A stretch of 8,352 bases of DNA from Cyanobacteria bacterium UBA11370. Lineage in GTDB: Bacteria; Cyanobacteriota; Cyanobacteriia; Cyanobacteriales; Coleofasciculaceae. The stretch spans positions 1 through 8,352 of the forward strand of contig DNGI01000281.1 in NCBI GenBank assembly GCA_003486645.1, read 5' to 3'. Positions within the stretch are counted from its first letter, which is position 1. Every line of letters begins with the position of its first letter. A program made the translations under genes and the position numbers. Positions 1 through 5,995 of the stretch are shown in pieces. The notes below the pieces were generated by a model that had not been told where the DNA came from, did no database searches, and worked only from the letters and a program-made list of their open reading frames with translations.

Positions 1-50
1 CCCCCTCACCCTCTCACCCCCTCACCCTCTCACCCCCTCACCCCTCCCCC
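1..50. repeat. C-rich 16-bp tandem repeat
   Basis: The window opens inside a tandem array of the 16-bp unit CCCCCTCACCCTCTCA. Two full units occupy 1-16 and 17-32, and a degenerate third continues to about 50 (CCCCCTCACCCCTCC). The strand is almost pure pyrimidine plus occasional A. The array is cut by the window edge, so its full length is unknown. It resembles other pyrimidine-rich intergenic tracts in the window (1828-1879) in composition but not in exact unit. No coding function is suggested. Confidence 0.8.
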
Positions 51-72
51 CTCCTTTGAATACAACTCAGTA

Positions 73-324
73 TCAGTAATAGTCCGTTTCCGGTTGTGGC
101 AGCGGTATGATTTCAAAGTTGGATGGATCGCGGAGGTATCGAGTGGCTTCTTCCTCTAAGCGGTGGATCAGGTACGCTTCAAGGGCGTTGCTATGTCGCA
201 AAGCAGCGAGATAACCGTCAATATACAACCGCAAGTCATCGAAGCGATAACCCCTATTCCACATATAAACTAGGGAATCAGTAAGCTGCTGGTAGTAGCG
301 TATGGTGCGAGTATCTTGAAGCAT
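73..324 (-). CDS. conserved cyanobacterial small protein, DUF6761-like
   Basis: This gene encodes an 83-residue soluble protein with no signal peptide or membrane segment. The N-terminal part looks helical (DTRTIRYYQQLTDSLV). It is followed by a conserved-looking core, NRGYRFDDLRLYIDGYLA, then HSNALEAYLIHRLEEEATRY, and an acidic, proline-containing tail ending in ETDYY. From memory, the RGYRFDDLRLY...GYLA...LEAY.IHRLEEEA pattern and the DYY end match a short family found throughout cyanobacteria, annotated as DUF6761. I cannot run the search to confirm it. The function is unknown. The protein carries no obvious metal or nucleotide-binding motif. The ATG at 324 is the natural start because the family usually begins MLQDT. 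The gene stands alone: the C-rich repeat lies downstream and a 199-bp spacer lies upstream. Confidence 0.85.
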   Translation of the reverse strand: MLQDTRTIRYYQQLTDSLVYMWNRGYRFDDLRLYIDGYLAALRHSNALEAYLIHRLEEEATRYLRDPSNFEIIPLPQPETDYY

Positions 325-508
325 GGTCTAAAGTGTTTTGAGTTTAAAATTTTAAGTTTTGAGTTGTTTTTTGTCAATTGTTATCGTTGACTCCTAACAA
401 CTCCAGCTAACCCCCCCTACTACCATTGTGCCTTAGACAAGTCGGTGTGGTGTGTGATTAAAATTGCTGATTGTTAATTTTAGAGCAACAGTGAAAATTA
501 GATACCAT
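325..508. other. AT-rich non-coding spacer
   Basis: This spacer lies between the response regulator's 3' end and the small conserved gene. It contains imperfect repeats of GTTTTGAGTT(T) around 335-370, a degenerate simple-sequence type often seen in cyanobacterial spacers. The promoter of the 73-324 gene should lie here, but I could not fix convincing -35 and -10 boxes. No open frame or RNA gene is apparent. Confidence 0.5.
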
Positions 509-525
509 AAAAGACTCGTTGAGTC
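509..525 (-). terminator. weak hairpin terminator overlapping a stop codon
   Basis: On the minus strand the sequence GACTC-AAC-GAGTC (525 down to 513) forms a perfect 5-bp stem with a 3-nt loop, followed at once by TTTT (512-509). The hairpin begins inside the stop codon (TGA, 526-524) of the response regulator gene. The stem is short and the T-run is only four bases, so this is a weak intrinsic terminator candidate. Confidence 0.4.
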
Positions 526-1216
526 AATCTACTAAATGATTTTCCATCGCAAATCGCACAATTTCTGCTCGATTGCTAGTTTCAGTTTTTCTTAAGAGAC
601 TGCTGACATATTTTTCAACTGTCCGAGGACTGAGGTGCAACTTGTTACCGATTTCGGCGTTAGATAGTCCAGTCGTTAATAAATTTAAAACTTCCTGTTC
701 TCGCTTGGTTAGATGCAAGATACTCGATGGAGAGGTGATCCCCTGCCTTTTTTCATCGAGTTTAGGTATAGGCGTGGCGGGTGAGGGGGATAGATGCGAT
801 CGCGTTACCTCCGTTGAAGAGAATCGTAATTCGGCTTGGATGATTTGCGATCGTTCCAAGAGATTACGAATTACAGCACCCAGTTCTTGCATTTCAAACG
901 GCTTTGGCAAATACAAGTCACACCCTAACTGGTAGCCTTTAATTCGTTCCTCTGTTGTGCGGCGTTCCGTTAAAAATATGACAGGTAACAGGCGGAATGC
1001 GGGTCTAGTCCGCACATTTCGCACCAGTTCATAACCATCCATCTTTGGCATATTGATATCTGCCACCAGTAAGTGAGGATGATACTTGTCTATTAGAGAC
1101 AACGCCTGTTCTCCATCCTCAGCCGTGAGCACTGAATACCCCGACATCTCTAGATAATCGTTGACAGCAAGACGGGTTCCCAAATTGTCATCGGCAACCA
1201 AGATTGTCAAAGGCAT
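524..1216 (-). CDS. NarL/LuxR-type response regulator (Ycf29/Rre1-like)
   Basis: This is a 230-residue two-component response regulator, a cytoplasmic DNA-binding protein activated by phosphorylation. The receiver domain spans about residues 3-122. It has the acidic pair D9-D10, phospho-acceptor D53 (VADINMPKMDGYEL), T83 (IFLTERR) and K105 (LYLPKPFE), so all the key residues are present. A variable linker of about 40 residues, rich in Ser and Pro, follows. The LuxR/GerE helix-turn-helix occupies about 168-228 (LTKREQEVLNLL, NAEIGNKLHLSPRTVEKYVSSLLRKT). The opening MPLTILVADD and the GCDLYLPKPFE stretch resemble the cyanobacterial and red-algal plastid Ycf29 group, which includes Rre1, a regulator linked in the literature to the kinases Hik34 and Hik2. 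That subgroup call is from memory, so I give no symbol. No kinase gene is adjacent. No clear Shine-Dalgarno precedes the ATG. A possible weak terminator overlaps its stop. Confidence 0.9.
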   Translation of the reverse strand: MPLTILVADDNLGTRLAVNDYLEMSGYSVLTAEDGEQALSLIDKYHPHLLVADINMPKMDGYELVRNVRTRPAFRLLPVIFLTERRTTEERIKGYQLGCDLYLPKPFEMQELGAVIRNLLERSQIIQAELRFSSTEVTRSHLSPSPATPIPKLDEKRQGITSPSSILHLTKREQEVLNLLTTGLSNAEIGNKLHLSPRTVEKYVSSLLRKTETSNRAEIVRFAMENHLVD

Positions 1217-1230
1217 GGGGTACTCAGATA

Positions 1231-1259
1231 AAAGTAAATATATTCTTAAGCTAGGTCAA
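1231..1259 (-). promoter_or_regulatory. possible sigma70-type promoter of the response regulator
   Basis: Read on the minus strand, TTGACC (1259-1254) lies 17 bases from TACTTT (1236-1231). The -35 box matches five of six consensus bases and the -10 box is poor. Transcription would start near 1224, leaving a leader of only about eight bases before the ATG at 1216. That fits the absence of a ribosome binding site but also makes the assignment tentative. Confidence 0.28.
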
Positions 1260-1302
1260 GTTTGTCCCCGAATCTACTCAAGCTGAAAAACTTTTTGAGA
1301 AT

Positions 1303-1322
1303 GGCTCAATCCTTAACGAGCC
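1303..1322. other. short inverted repeat in AT-rich spacer
   Basis: GGCTC (1303-1307) and GAGCC (1318-1322) form a 5-bp inverted repeat with a 10-nt loop, in the 236-bp non-coding spacer between the response regulator and the PCP_red gene. The T-rich run after it on the plus strand looks terminator-like, but no plus-strand gene lies upstream. It could be an operator or chance. The rest of the spacer is AT-rich, especially 1323-1375. Confidence 0.25.
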
Positions 1323-1452
1323 TTGTTTTATTTAAACTTAAGATAAAAAATAATAAATAATATTAAGATTATGACCTAAATACCAAAATTAGGGTTAAGC
1401 CATACGCTCTCAAAGCACAAACCGATCTAGCGTCAAGAGAAGTAGTAAGTTT

Positions 1453-1638
1453 TTACTGACCAAACTCAGCCCTTGCCTGTTCAACCAGTTCAACTGTAAC
1501 CACATCCAACTCAGCATCACGGGCTAGCTGTTCAATGCGCCATCGAGCCTGGGTACGAACAAAATAGGGAATATTTTTAAGTTTAGCTTTCGCTTGAGGA
1601 GTCCATTCCAGGGCGTTAGTAAAATTAGAACTGCTCAT
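1453..1638 (-). CDS. stand-alone PCP_red-domain protein
   Basis: This gene encodes a 61-residue protein consisting almost entirely of one small helical domain. The signature is [18 protein letters not shown] at residues 11-28, then a basic/helical AR.RIEQLAR (31-40), then [15 protein letters not shown] (46-60). This is the pattern of the PCP_red domain, which forms the C-terminus of ChlB/BchB, a subunit of the light-independent protochlorophyllide reductase. ChlB is over 500 residues, whereas this protein carries only the tail domain. It has none of the ChlB catalytic body and no cysteines for a metal cluster, so it cannot itself be the reductase. Such short PCP_red proteins occur in cyanobacteria, and a link to chlorophyll synthesis is an inference from the domain alone. 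The ATG at 1638 has no clear Shine-Dalgarno. No chlorophyll gene is adjacent. Confidence 0.82.
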   Translation of the reverse strand: MSSSNFTNALEWTPQAKAKLKNIPYFVRTQARWRIEQLARDAELDVVTVELVEQARAEFGQ

Positions 1639-1794
1639 GATGGGATGGGGAAGTCAATAAAGTAAGGATGCTAGCGATCGCATTCCGTCTCAATCTTAAT
1701 TCATTCTTCATACCTGTGCAGGTCGAGAGTGATGCTACCTGTGCTTTTAAATGGCTTGATAGCCGTTAGCTGTCATATCATCTCCGGCTAATCC
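1639..1794. other. non-coding spacer with one HIP1 site
   Basis: This region lies upstream of the PCP_red gene. It holds the HIP1 octamer GCGATCGC at 1674-1681 and an element-like sequence ATATCATCTCCGGCTAAT at 1775-1792 that matches the inverse of the right end of the neighbouring repeat. No open frame longer than a few tens of codons and no RNA gene is recognisable. The promoter of the 1453-1638 gene is expected here but is not clear. Confidence 0.5.
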
Positions 1795-1914
1795 TATGAT
1801 GTCCAGCAAATCACCCATAATAAAAAGTCTCCCTCTCTCCCTCTCTCCCTCTCTCCCCCTCTCTCCCTTTCTCCCCCTCACTCTTTTTTAGGGTTATTCA
1901 ACCGGACATGATAT
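1795..1914. repeat. MITE-like inverted-repeat element, copy A
   Basis: This element is about 120 bp long. Its left end is TATGATGTCCAGCAAAT (1795-1811). Its right end, read in reverse complement, is ATATCATGTCCGGTTGAAT (1914-1896), so the ends form an imperfect terminal inverted repeat built around ATGTCC(G/A)G. The core is an uninterrupted 52-nt pyrimidine run (1828-1879), with three copies of TCTCCCTC followed by variants, then CTTTTTTAGGGTTATTCAACCG. Copy B at 5832-5915 shares both ends and the core layout. There is no coding capacity. An extra left-end-like sequence sits just outside at 1775-1792. I call it MITE-like on structure alone, because no parent transposase is in the window. Confidence 0.65.
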
Positions 1915-1926
1915 CACCCCTTAAAG

Positions 1927-2008
1927 TGCGGATGGCGAGACTCGAACTCGCAAGGCTTACGCCACACGCCCCTCAAGCGTGCGTGTCTACCAGTTCCACC
2001 ACATCCGC
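1927..2008 (-). tRNA. tRNA-Leu (anticodon GAG)
   Basis: Read on the minus strand, the gene folds as a complete class II tRNA. The acceptor stem is GCGGATG (2008-2002) pairing perfectly with CATCCGC (1934-1928), with discriminator A at 1927. The D arm contains GTGGAACTGGTAGAC. The anticodon stem is CACGC/GCGTG around the loop TTGAGGG, giving anticodon GAG (1974-1972). The long variable arm GGC-GTAA-GCC is typical of leucine tRNAs, and the T arm GCGAG/CTCGC encloses TTCGAGT. The CCA end is not encoded (CTT follows the discriminator), so it must be added after transcription, which is common in cyanobacteria. No intron is seen in the anticodon loop. It decodes CUC and CUU codons. Confidence 0.97.
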
Positions 2009-2018
2009 GCGATTTTTA

Positions 2019-2048
2019 ATTGTATCAGGTGCTGTGAGAAAATGACAG
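2019..2048 (-). promoter_or_regulatory. probable tRNA-Leu promoter
   Basis: On the minus strand, TACAAT (2024-2019) is a good -10 box, with CTGTCA (2048-2043) 18 bases upstream as a fair -35 box (four of six consensus bases). Transcription would begin near 2012, a few bases before the tRNA 5' end at 2008. That is a plausible short leader for a stable RNA gene. Confidence 0.45.
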
Positions 2049-2166
2049 CTTCTGGCAAAGTTAAGTAGAGCTTCCTAACCCTAAACTCAACCGAACTTTC
2101 CTAAACTATCCCAAAACGTTCTCCAAACCTCTATTCTAACTGATACGGATGTAGCAGCGCTGTTCT

Positions 2167-3522
2167 ATGCACTTTTCCAAAATTTTGATTGCCAATCGCG
2201 GGGAAATTGCCCTGCGGATTCTCCGAACCTGTGAAGAGATGGGGATTGCCACCGTTGCCGTTCACTCTACAATTGACAGGCACGCCCTTCATGTGCAACT
2301 GGCCGATGAAGCCGTTTGTATCGGTGAACCCGCTAGTAGCAAAAGTTATTTGAATATTCCCAATATTATCGCCGCTGCCCTGACTCGCAACGCCACGGCG
2401 ATTCATCCAGGGTACGGCTTTTTGGCAGAAAATGCCCGATTTGCCGAAATCTGTGCCGATCATCAAATTTCCTTCATTGGGCCAACCCCAGAAGCGATCC
2501 GGGCAATGGGCGATAAATCCACTGCCAAAGAAACCATGCAACGGGCTGGAGTACCGACTATACCGGGAAGTGATGGATTGCTGATGAGTGAACAAGAAGC
2601 CCATGCGATCGCCCAAAAAATCGGCTATCCGGTGATGATTAAAGCCACGGCGGGTGGTGGAGGGCGGGGGATGCGCTTTGTACCCGATGAAAGTGTCATG
2701 ACCAAACTTTTCCAAGCTGCCCAAGGAGAAGCGGAAGCGGCATTTGGCAACCCTGGCGTTTATCTAGAAAAATTTATCGTTCGTCCGCGCCATATTGAGT
2801 TTCAAATCCTTGCAGATAGCCACGGTAATGTGATTCATTTGGGTGAACGAGATTGTTCCATCCAACGCCGCCATCAGAAGCTATTAGAAGAAGCACCTAG
2901 CCCCATTCTCAACCCAGAATTACGAGAAAAAATGGGTAGGGCGGCAGTGATGGCAGCAAAATCCATTAATTATGTAGGGGCGGGTACGGTTGAATTTCTG
3001 GTTGATTATTCGGGTGCGTTTTACTTCATGGAAATGAACACCCGTATTCAAGTTGAACATCCGGTGACAGAAATGATCGCCGGATTGGACTTAATTGCCG
3101 AACAAATTCGCATTGCCCAAGGTGAGAAATTACAACTTACTCAAGACCAAGTAATCCTCAAAGGTCATGCCATAGAATGTCGAATTAATGCCGAAGATCC
3201 GGATCGCAACTTCCGTCCCCAGCCCGGACGAATTAGCGGGTATCTACCACCGGGAGGGCCAGGAGTACGCATGGATTCTCATGTTTATACAGATTACGAA
3301 ATTCCTCCCTACTATGACTCATTAATTGGTAAATTAATCGTTTGGGGGCCAAACCGCGATGCAGCCATTAAACGAATGAAACGGGCATTACGGGAATGCG
3401 CGATTACGGGTGTCCCAACTACGATTAGTTTTCATCAAAAAATCTTGGAAAATCAAGCCTTCCTCGATGGTGAAGTTTATACCAATTTTGTTGAGCAACT
3501 AATGCAAACACCAGGAAGCTAG
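2167..3522 (+). CDS. accC: acetyl-CoA carboxylase, biotin carboxylase subunit
   Basis: AccC uses ATP and bicarbonate to carboxylate biotin on the carrier protein AccB, the first half-reaction of acetyl-CoA carboxylase, which makes malonyl-CoA for fatty acid synthesis in the cytoplasm. The 451-residue length is normal for the family. The N-terminal domain begins [18 protein letters not shown], with [10 protein letters not shown] at 80-89. The ATP-grasp domain has K117, K159, the glycine-rich loop GGGGRGM (163-169), H209, H236 and K238 (RRHQK), E276, and the catalytic stretch [14 protein letters not shown] containing E289, N291, R293 and E297. R339 (ECRINAEDP) matches the catalytic arginine. 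All expected active-site residues are therefore present. The ATG at 2167 fits the family N-terminus but has no Shine-Dalgarno before it. accB is not adjacent; scattered acc genes are usual in cyanobacteria. The gene converges on the histidine kinase gene. Confidence 0.98.
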   Translation: MHFSKILIANRGEIALRILRTCEEMGIATVAVHSTIDRHALHVQLADEAVCIGEPASSKSYLNIPNIIAAALTRNATAIHPGYGFLAENARFAEICADHQISFIGPTPEAIRAMGDKSTAKETMQRAGVPTIPGSDGLLMSEQEAHAIAQKIGYPVMIKATAGGGGRGMRFVPDESVMTKLFQAAQGEAEAAFGNPGVYLEKFIVRPRHIEFQILADSHGNVIHLGERDCSIQRRHQKLLEEAPSPILNPELREKMGRAAVMAAKSINYVGAGTVEFLVDYSGAFYFMEMNTRIQVEHPVTEMIAGLDLIAEQIRIAQGEKLQLTQDQVILKGHAIECRINAEDPDRNFRPQPGRISGYLPPGGPGVRMDSHVYTDYEIPPYYDSLIGKLIVWGPNRDAAIKRMKRALRECAITGVPTTISFHQKILENQAFLDGEVYTNFVEQLMQTPGS

Positions 3523-3617
3523 GGTTAAGTTTTTCCAAAATTATGTCAGGCTCTTTATTGGTTATTCTCGGTTAGCCATTAGTCGTGCTGAAAAGATAAT
3601 TACCAACTTCCGTTATA

Positions 3618-5597
3618 TTACTCTACACTTAGATTAACAGGTAGAACAACGGTGAATGTAGAGCCACATCCTGCCTGACTTTCTACCACAATTTCCCCTC
3701 CCATCATTTGGCAAAAGTGGCGGCTAATTGCCAATCCTAATCCAGTCCCACCATACTTACGTGTGGTCGAATTATCTCCTTGTATGAAAGGTTGAAACAA
3801 GCGTTGCTGTTGTTCTTCAGTGATGCCAATTCCTGTATCAGAGACGTGAATACAAAGTAATTCAGTGCATTTTAGATTTGGGATTGCACTTTCCGCCGCT
3901 ACGCTAATGGATTTTTGGTTGCTAGAGTAAGCCTCGGTTTTATCGGTTTTAAGAGTCTTTAAACTCTGCTCTTCTGTTCCTAATTTATGTATAAGATTGG
4001 CTACTTTTTGGGATGATTCTATGAGTAGTTTTGAATTATTTTGTTCACGAATAACTGTTAGTATTACTTTGCCTTGATGAGTAAATTTAGCCGCGTTAGA
4101 AAGCAAGTTTAATAGCACTTGCCGCACCTTCGTTGGGTCAGCATACATTGTACCCAGTGGCTTAGTGCAATCAACCTCAAATTCATTTCGATTCTTCTCC
4201 ATTAACGGCTTCACTGTAAGGACAATATCGTTAATGAGGGGTGTAATTTCAAATGTATCTAAGTCGAGAACCATTTTTCCGGCTTCAATCTTAGATAAGT
4301 CTAAAATATCGTTAATTAAGGCTAATAAATGCTTACCTGATCGACTGATTGATTCAAGGTCACTGATAAAATCTTGCTCATCTAATTCTAAATCTTTAGC
4401 ATCTTCTTGTAGCAATTGACTCAATCCAATGATACCATTTAAGGGTGTACGTAATTCGTGGCTCATATTAGCTAGAAACTGACTTTTTGCTGTGCTAGCT
4501 GCTTCAGCCGCTTCTTTGGCTTGTTGTAGTTCTTCAGTCTGTTTTTCGAGTGCTTGACGTACCGCTTCTAGATTCAAGGTACGGGCTAATAAACGCGCGA
4601 TCGCAATGGATAATAATGTTGCGACTACTAAGGCGATCCAGAGTTGGCGGTGCAAGACGGCGGATGCTTTTCTAAGTTCGGTGGACTCAATATTGATGGC
4701 AACGACAACCTTGGGATGGGTATGATCGGGAAGGGTAGAATAGACGCGATCGAACTCTGAATCCAATAAGATTTCATAAACGGAACGACGTTGTTTTACC
4801 GCTTGCAATACTTGAGAAGAGGGGAGTTGTTTCGTATTAGTTGTTTTTAAGGGAATCTCCTGATTAGAAAGAACATTACTACTGGATGTAATGAGTTTAC
4901 CCTGAAGGGAGAAAAGTTTGAGTTGGGTGGTGGGTTGAGAATAATTTAAAAAGTCATCTAACCAAGCTGTATTAAGATTCTGAGCAAGTATTAAGCTTCC
5001 TGGAGGTTTTCCGCTACCATCATCACGAGTGATAGGAGATACTGAAACTAATAATAGTTCACCCTTTTGAGTATCAATTAATTCTTCAACAGGCTTTCCC
5101 GTAGCGATTAAAGCAGTAATTCGTTTACTGACCGCAGGCTGGTGTAATAGTTTATTATTTTCAATTAAAACTTCCCCTTTAGACGTAATTAATTGTACGG
5201 TATTGACATGATCGCTAAGGGTGAGTAATCCATCAGTATTTCTCTTAATCCAGGCTACATCTCTACGATTGACGGCATTAAATAATTCTGTCCAATAGGC
5301 ATAATTAACATTCAAGGTTCTCAACCCTTTTTGGCTAGCAAATATGTACCCTTTGAAGGCTAAAACTTGGTCTTCTAAACGAGTCCGTTCTAAAGCCAAA
5401 AGGTGTTTAGGAACAACCCAGGCTGCTAAACCTGTTAATAATAAAACGGGGACGAAAGACGCAACAAAACTAAAAATAAAAACTTTGGGTTGTAACGTCT
5501 GAAGGTTGAATCGTTGCCAGATTGATTTAACGGTTGGAGGGGGTAGACTCGAACCTGTAGATTGGACTCTTGTTGCTTCCTTGAAACCTAACACCAT
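3618..5597 (-). CDS. membrane sensor histidine kinase, CHASE4-like sensor
   Basis: This 659-residue protein senses a signal outside the membrane and phosphorylates a response regulator. A first membrane helix lies at about 39-63 ([18 protein letters not shown]). An extracytoplasmic region spans about 64-317; its start (W.K.NTDGLL, with [12 protein letters not shown] at 98-109) resembles CHASE4. A second membrane helix lies at about 318-338. A coiled coil of about 35 residues follows ([20 protein letters not shown]), with no clear HAMP domain. The HisKA domain has [15 protein letters not shown] with phospho-acceptor H380. The HATPase domain has the N box ([14 protein letters not shown]497 and N501), G1 box DTGIG (587-591), F region LFQPFIQGD and G2 box GGTGLGL (616-622). 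All kinase residues are present. About 50 extra Ser/Lys/Glu-rich residues (roughly 520-575) separate the N and G1 boxes. There is no receiver domain, so an unlinked partner is needed. The ligand is unknown. Confidence 0.93.
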   Translation of the reverse strand: MVLGFKEATRVQSTGSSLPPPTVKSIWQRFNLQTLQPKVFIFSFVASFVPVLLLTGLAAWVVPKHLLALERTRLEDQVLAFKGYIFASQKGLRTLNVNYAYWTELFNAVNRRDVAWIKRNTDGLLTLSDHVNTVQLITSKGEVLIENNKLLHQPAVSKRITALIATGKPVEELIDTQKGELLLVSVSPITRDDGSGKPPGSLILAQNLNTAWLDDFLNYSQPTTQLKLFSLQGKLITSSSNVLSNQEIPLKTTNTKQLPSSQVLQAVKQRRSVYEILLDSEFDRVYSTLPDHTHPKVVVAINIESTELRKASAVLHRQLWIALVVATLLSIAIARLLARTLNLEAVRQALEKQTEELQQAKEAAEAASTAKSQFLANMSHELRTPLNGIIGLSQLLQEDAKDLELDEQDFISDLESISRSGKHLLALINDILDLSKIEAGKMVLDLDTFEITPLINDIVLTVKPLMEKNRNEFEVDCTKPLGTMYADPTKVRQVLLNLLSNAAKFTHQGKVILTVIREQNNSKLLIESSQKVANLIHKLGTEEQSLKTLKTDKTEAYSSNQKSISVAAESAIPNLKCTELLCIHVSDTGIGITEEQQQRLFQPFIQGDNSTTRKYGGTGLGLAISRHFCQMMGGEIVVESQAGCGSTFTVVLPVNLSVE

Positions 5598-5831
5598 TTC
5601 ACTTTAAGGGTGGCACGTAGGAGTTAAGGTGAATTGAACCGGGAAAACGATGAATGGAAATTAACGAATTGCCCCATTGTCAATAAACCTCTTGCACAGA
5701 TTCGGTTTTACCAGGTTCTGTTTCCTGCCTCCTACTAAGAGTTCCCAATTTCTCGAAGAAATCTAATTTTCCATTAACAAGTTTGACAATTCTATTGGTA
5801 TTGCACATTTTCTAAATTTATACGGTTTGAT
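5598..5831. other. non-coding spacer upstream of the kinase gene
   Basis: This is the first part of a 398-bp spacer and should contain the promoter of the histidine kinase gene on the minus strand. I see no open frame, RNA gene or clear promoter boxes. The rest of the spacer is a MITE-like repeat (5832-5915) and a terminator (5935-5971). Confidence 0.5.
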
Positions 5832-5915
5832 TATGATGTCCGGATAATTACTGATAATGAACTTTCTCCCTCTCCCCCTCAATCTTTTTTAGGGTTATTC
5901 AACCGAACATGATAT
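5832..5915. repeat. MITE-like inverted-repeat element, copy B
   Basis: This 84-bp element has the same layout as copy A at 1795-1914. The left end is TATGATGTCCGGATAAT (5832-5848), followed by TACTGATAAT. The core is a short pyrimidine run TCTCCCTCTCCCCCTC (5865-5880). The right part AATCTTTTTTAGGG (5881-5894) and TTATTCAACCGAACATGATAT (5895-5915) is almost identical to copy A. In reverse complement the right end is ATATCATGTTCGGTTGAAT, an imperfect inverted match to the left end. The two copies lie in the same orientation about 4 kb apart and differ mainly in the length of the pyrimidine core. No coding capacity is present. Confidence 0.65.
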
Positions 5916-5934
5916 GATGCCCCTGACTTGATTC

Positions 5935-5971
5935 TTAAAAATGCAGAAAACAGAGGAGAACCTTCTCCTCT
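5935..5971 (-). terminator. intrinsic terminator of the NTF2-like gene
   Basis: On the minus strand an inverted repeat, AGAGGAGAA and TTCTCCTCT (5971-5963 and 5960-5952, separated by GG), forms a stem of eight to nine base pairs with a tight loop. It starts 24 bases after the stop codon of the gene ending at 5996. It is followed by GTTTTCTG and then a TTTTT run ending near 5936. The position and strand fit a Rho-independent terminator for that gene. Confidence 0.7.
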
Positions 5972-5995
5972 ATCTTCGTAATCTGCCTCACCGTT

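Noticed and set aside
1..50. Possible CRISPR array from the regular repeats
   Set aside because: The units are contiguous 16-bp low-complexity repeats with no unique spacers and no cas gene.
573..935. 120-codon open frame on the plus strand
   Set aside because: It is antisense to the response regulator, whose receiver and HTH motifs are complete.
1303..1333. Hairpin with T-rich tail as a plus-strand terminator
   Set aside because: No plus-strand gene precedes it, the stem is only 5 bp, and the loop is long.
2131..2724. 197-codon open frame on the minus strand
   Set aside because: It lies almost wholly antisense to accC, and its translation is low in recognisable motifs. The plus-strand accC frame has complete family motifs.
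3572..3588. 17-base exact match TTAGCCATTAGTCGTGC shared with murG (7832-7848)
   Set aside because: Unlikely by chance in a random sequence of this size, but it is short, one copy is coding, and flanks do not match. Probably a coincidence of a common spacer string.
4165..4419. 84-codon open frame on the plus strand
   Set aside because: It is antisense to the HisKA and N-box region of the kinase. The Ser-rich translation is typical of a shadow frame.
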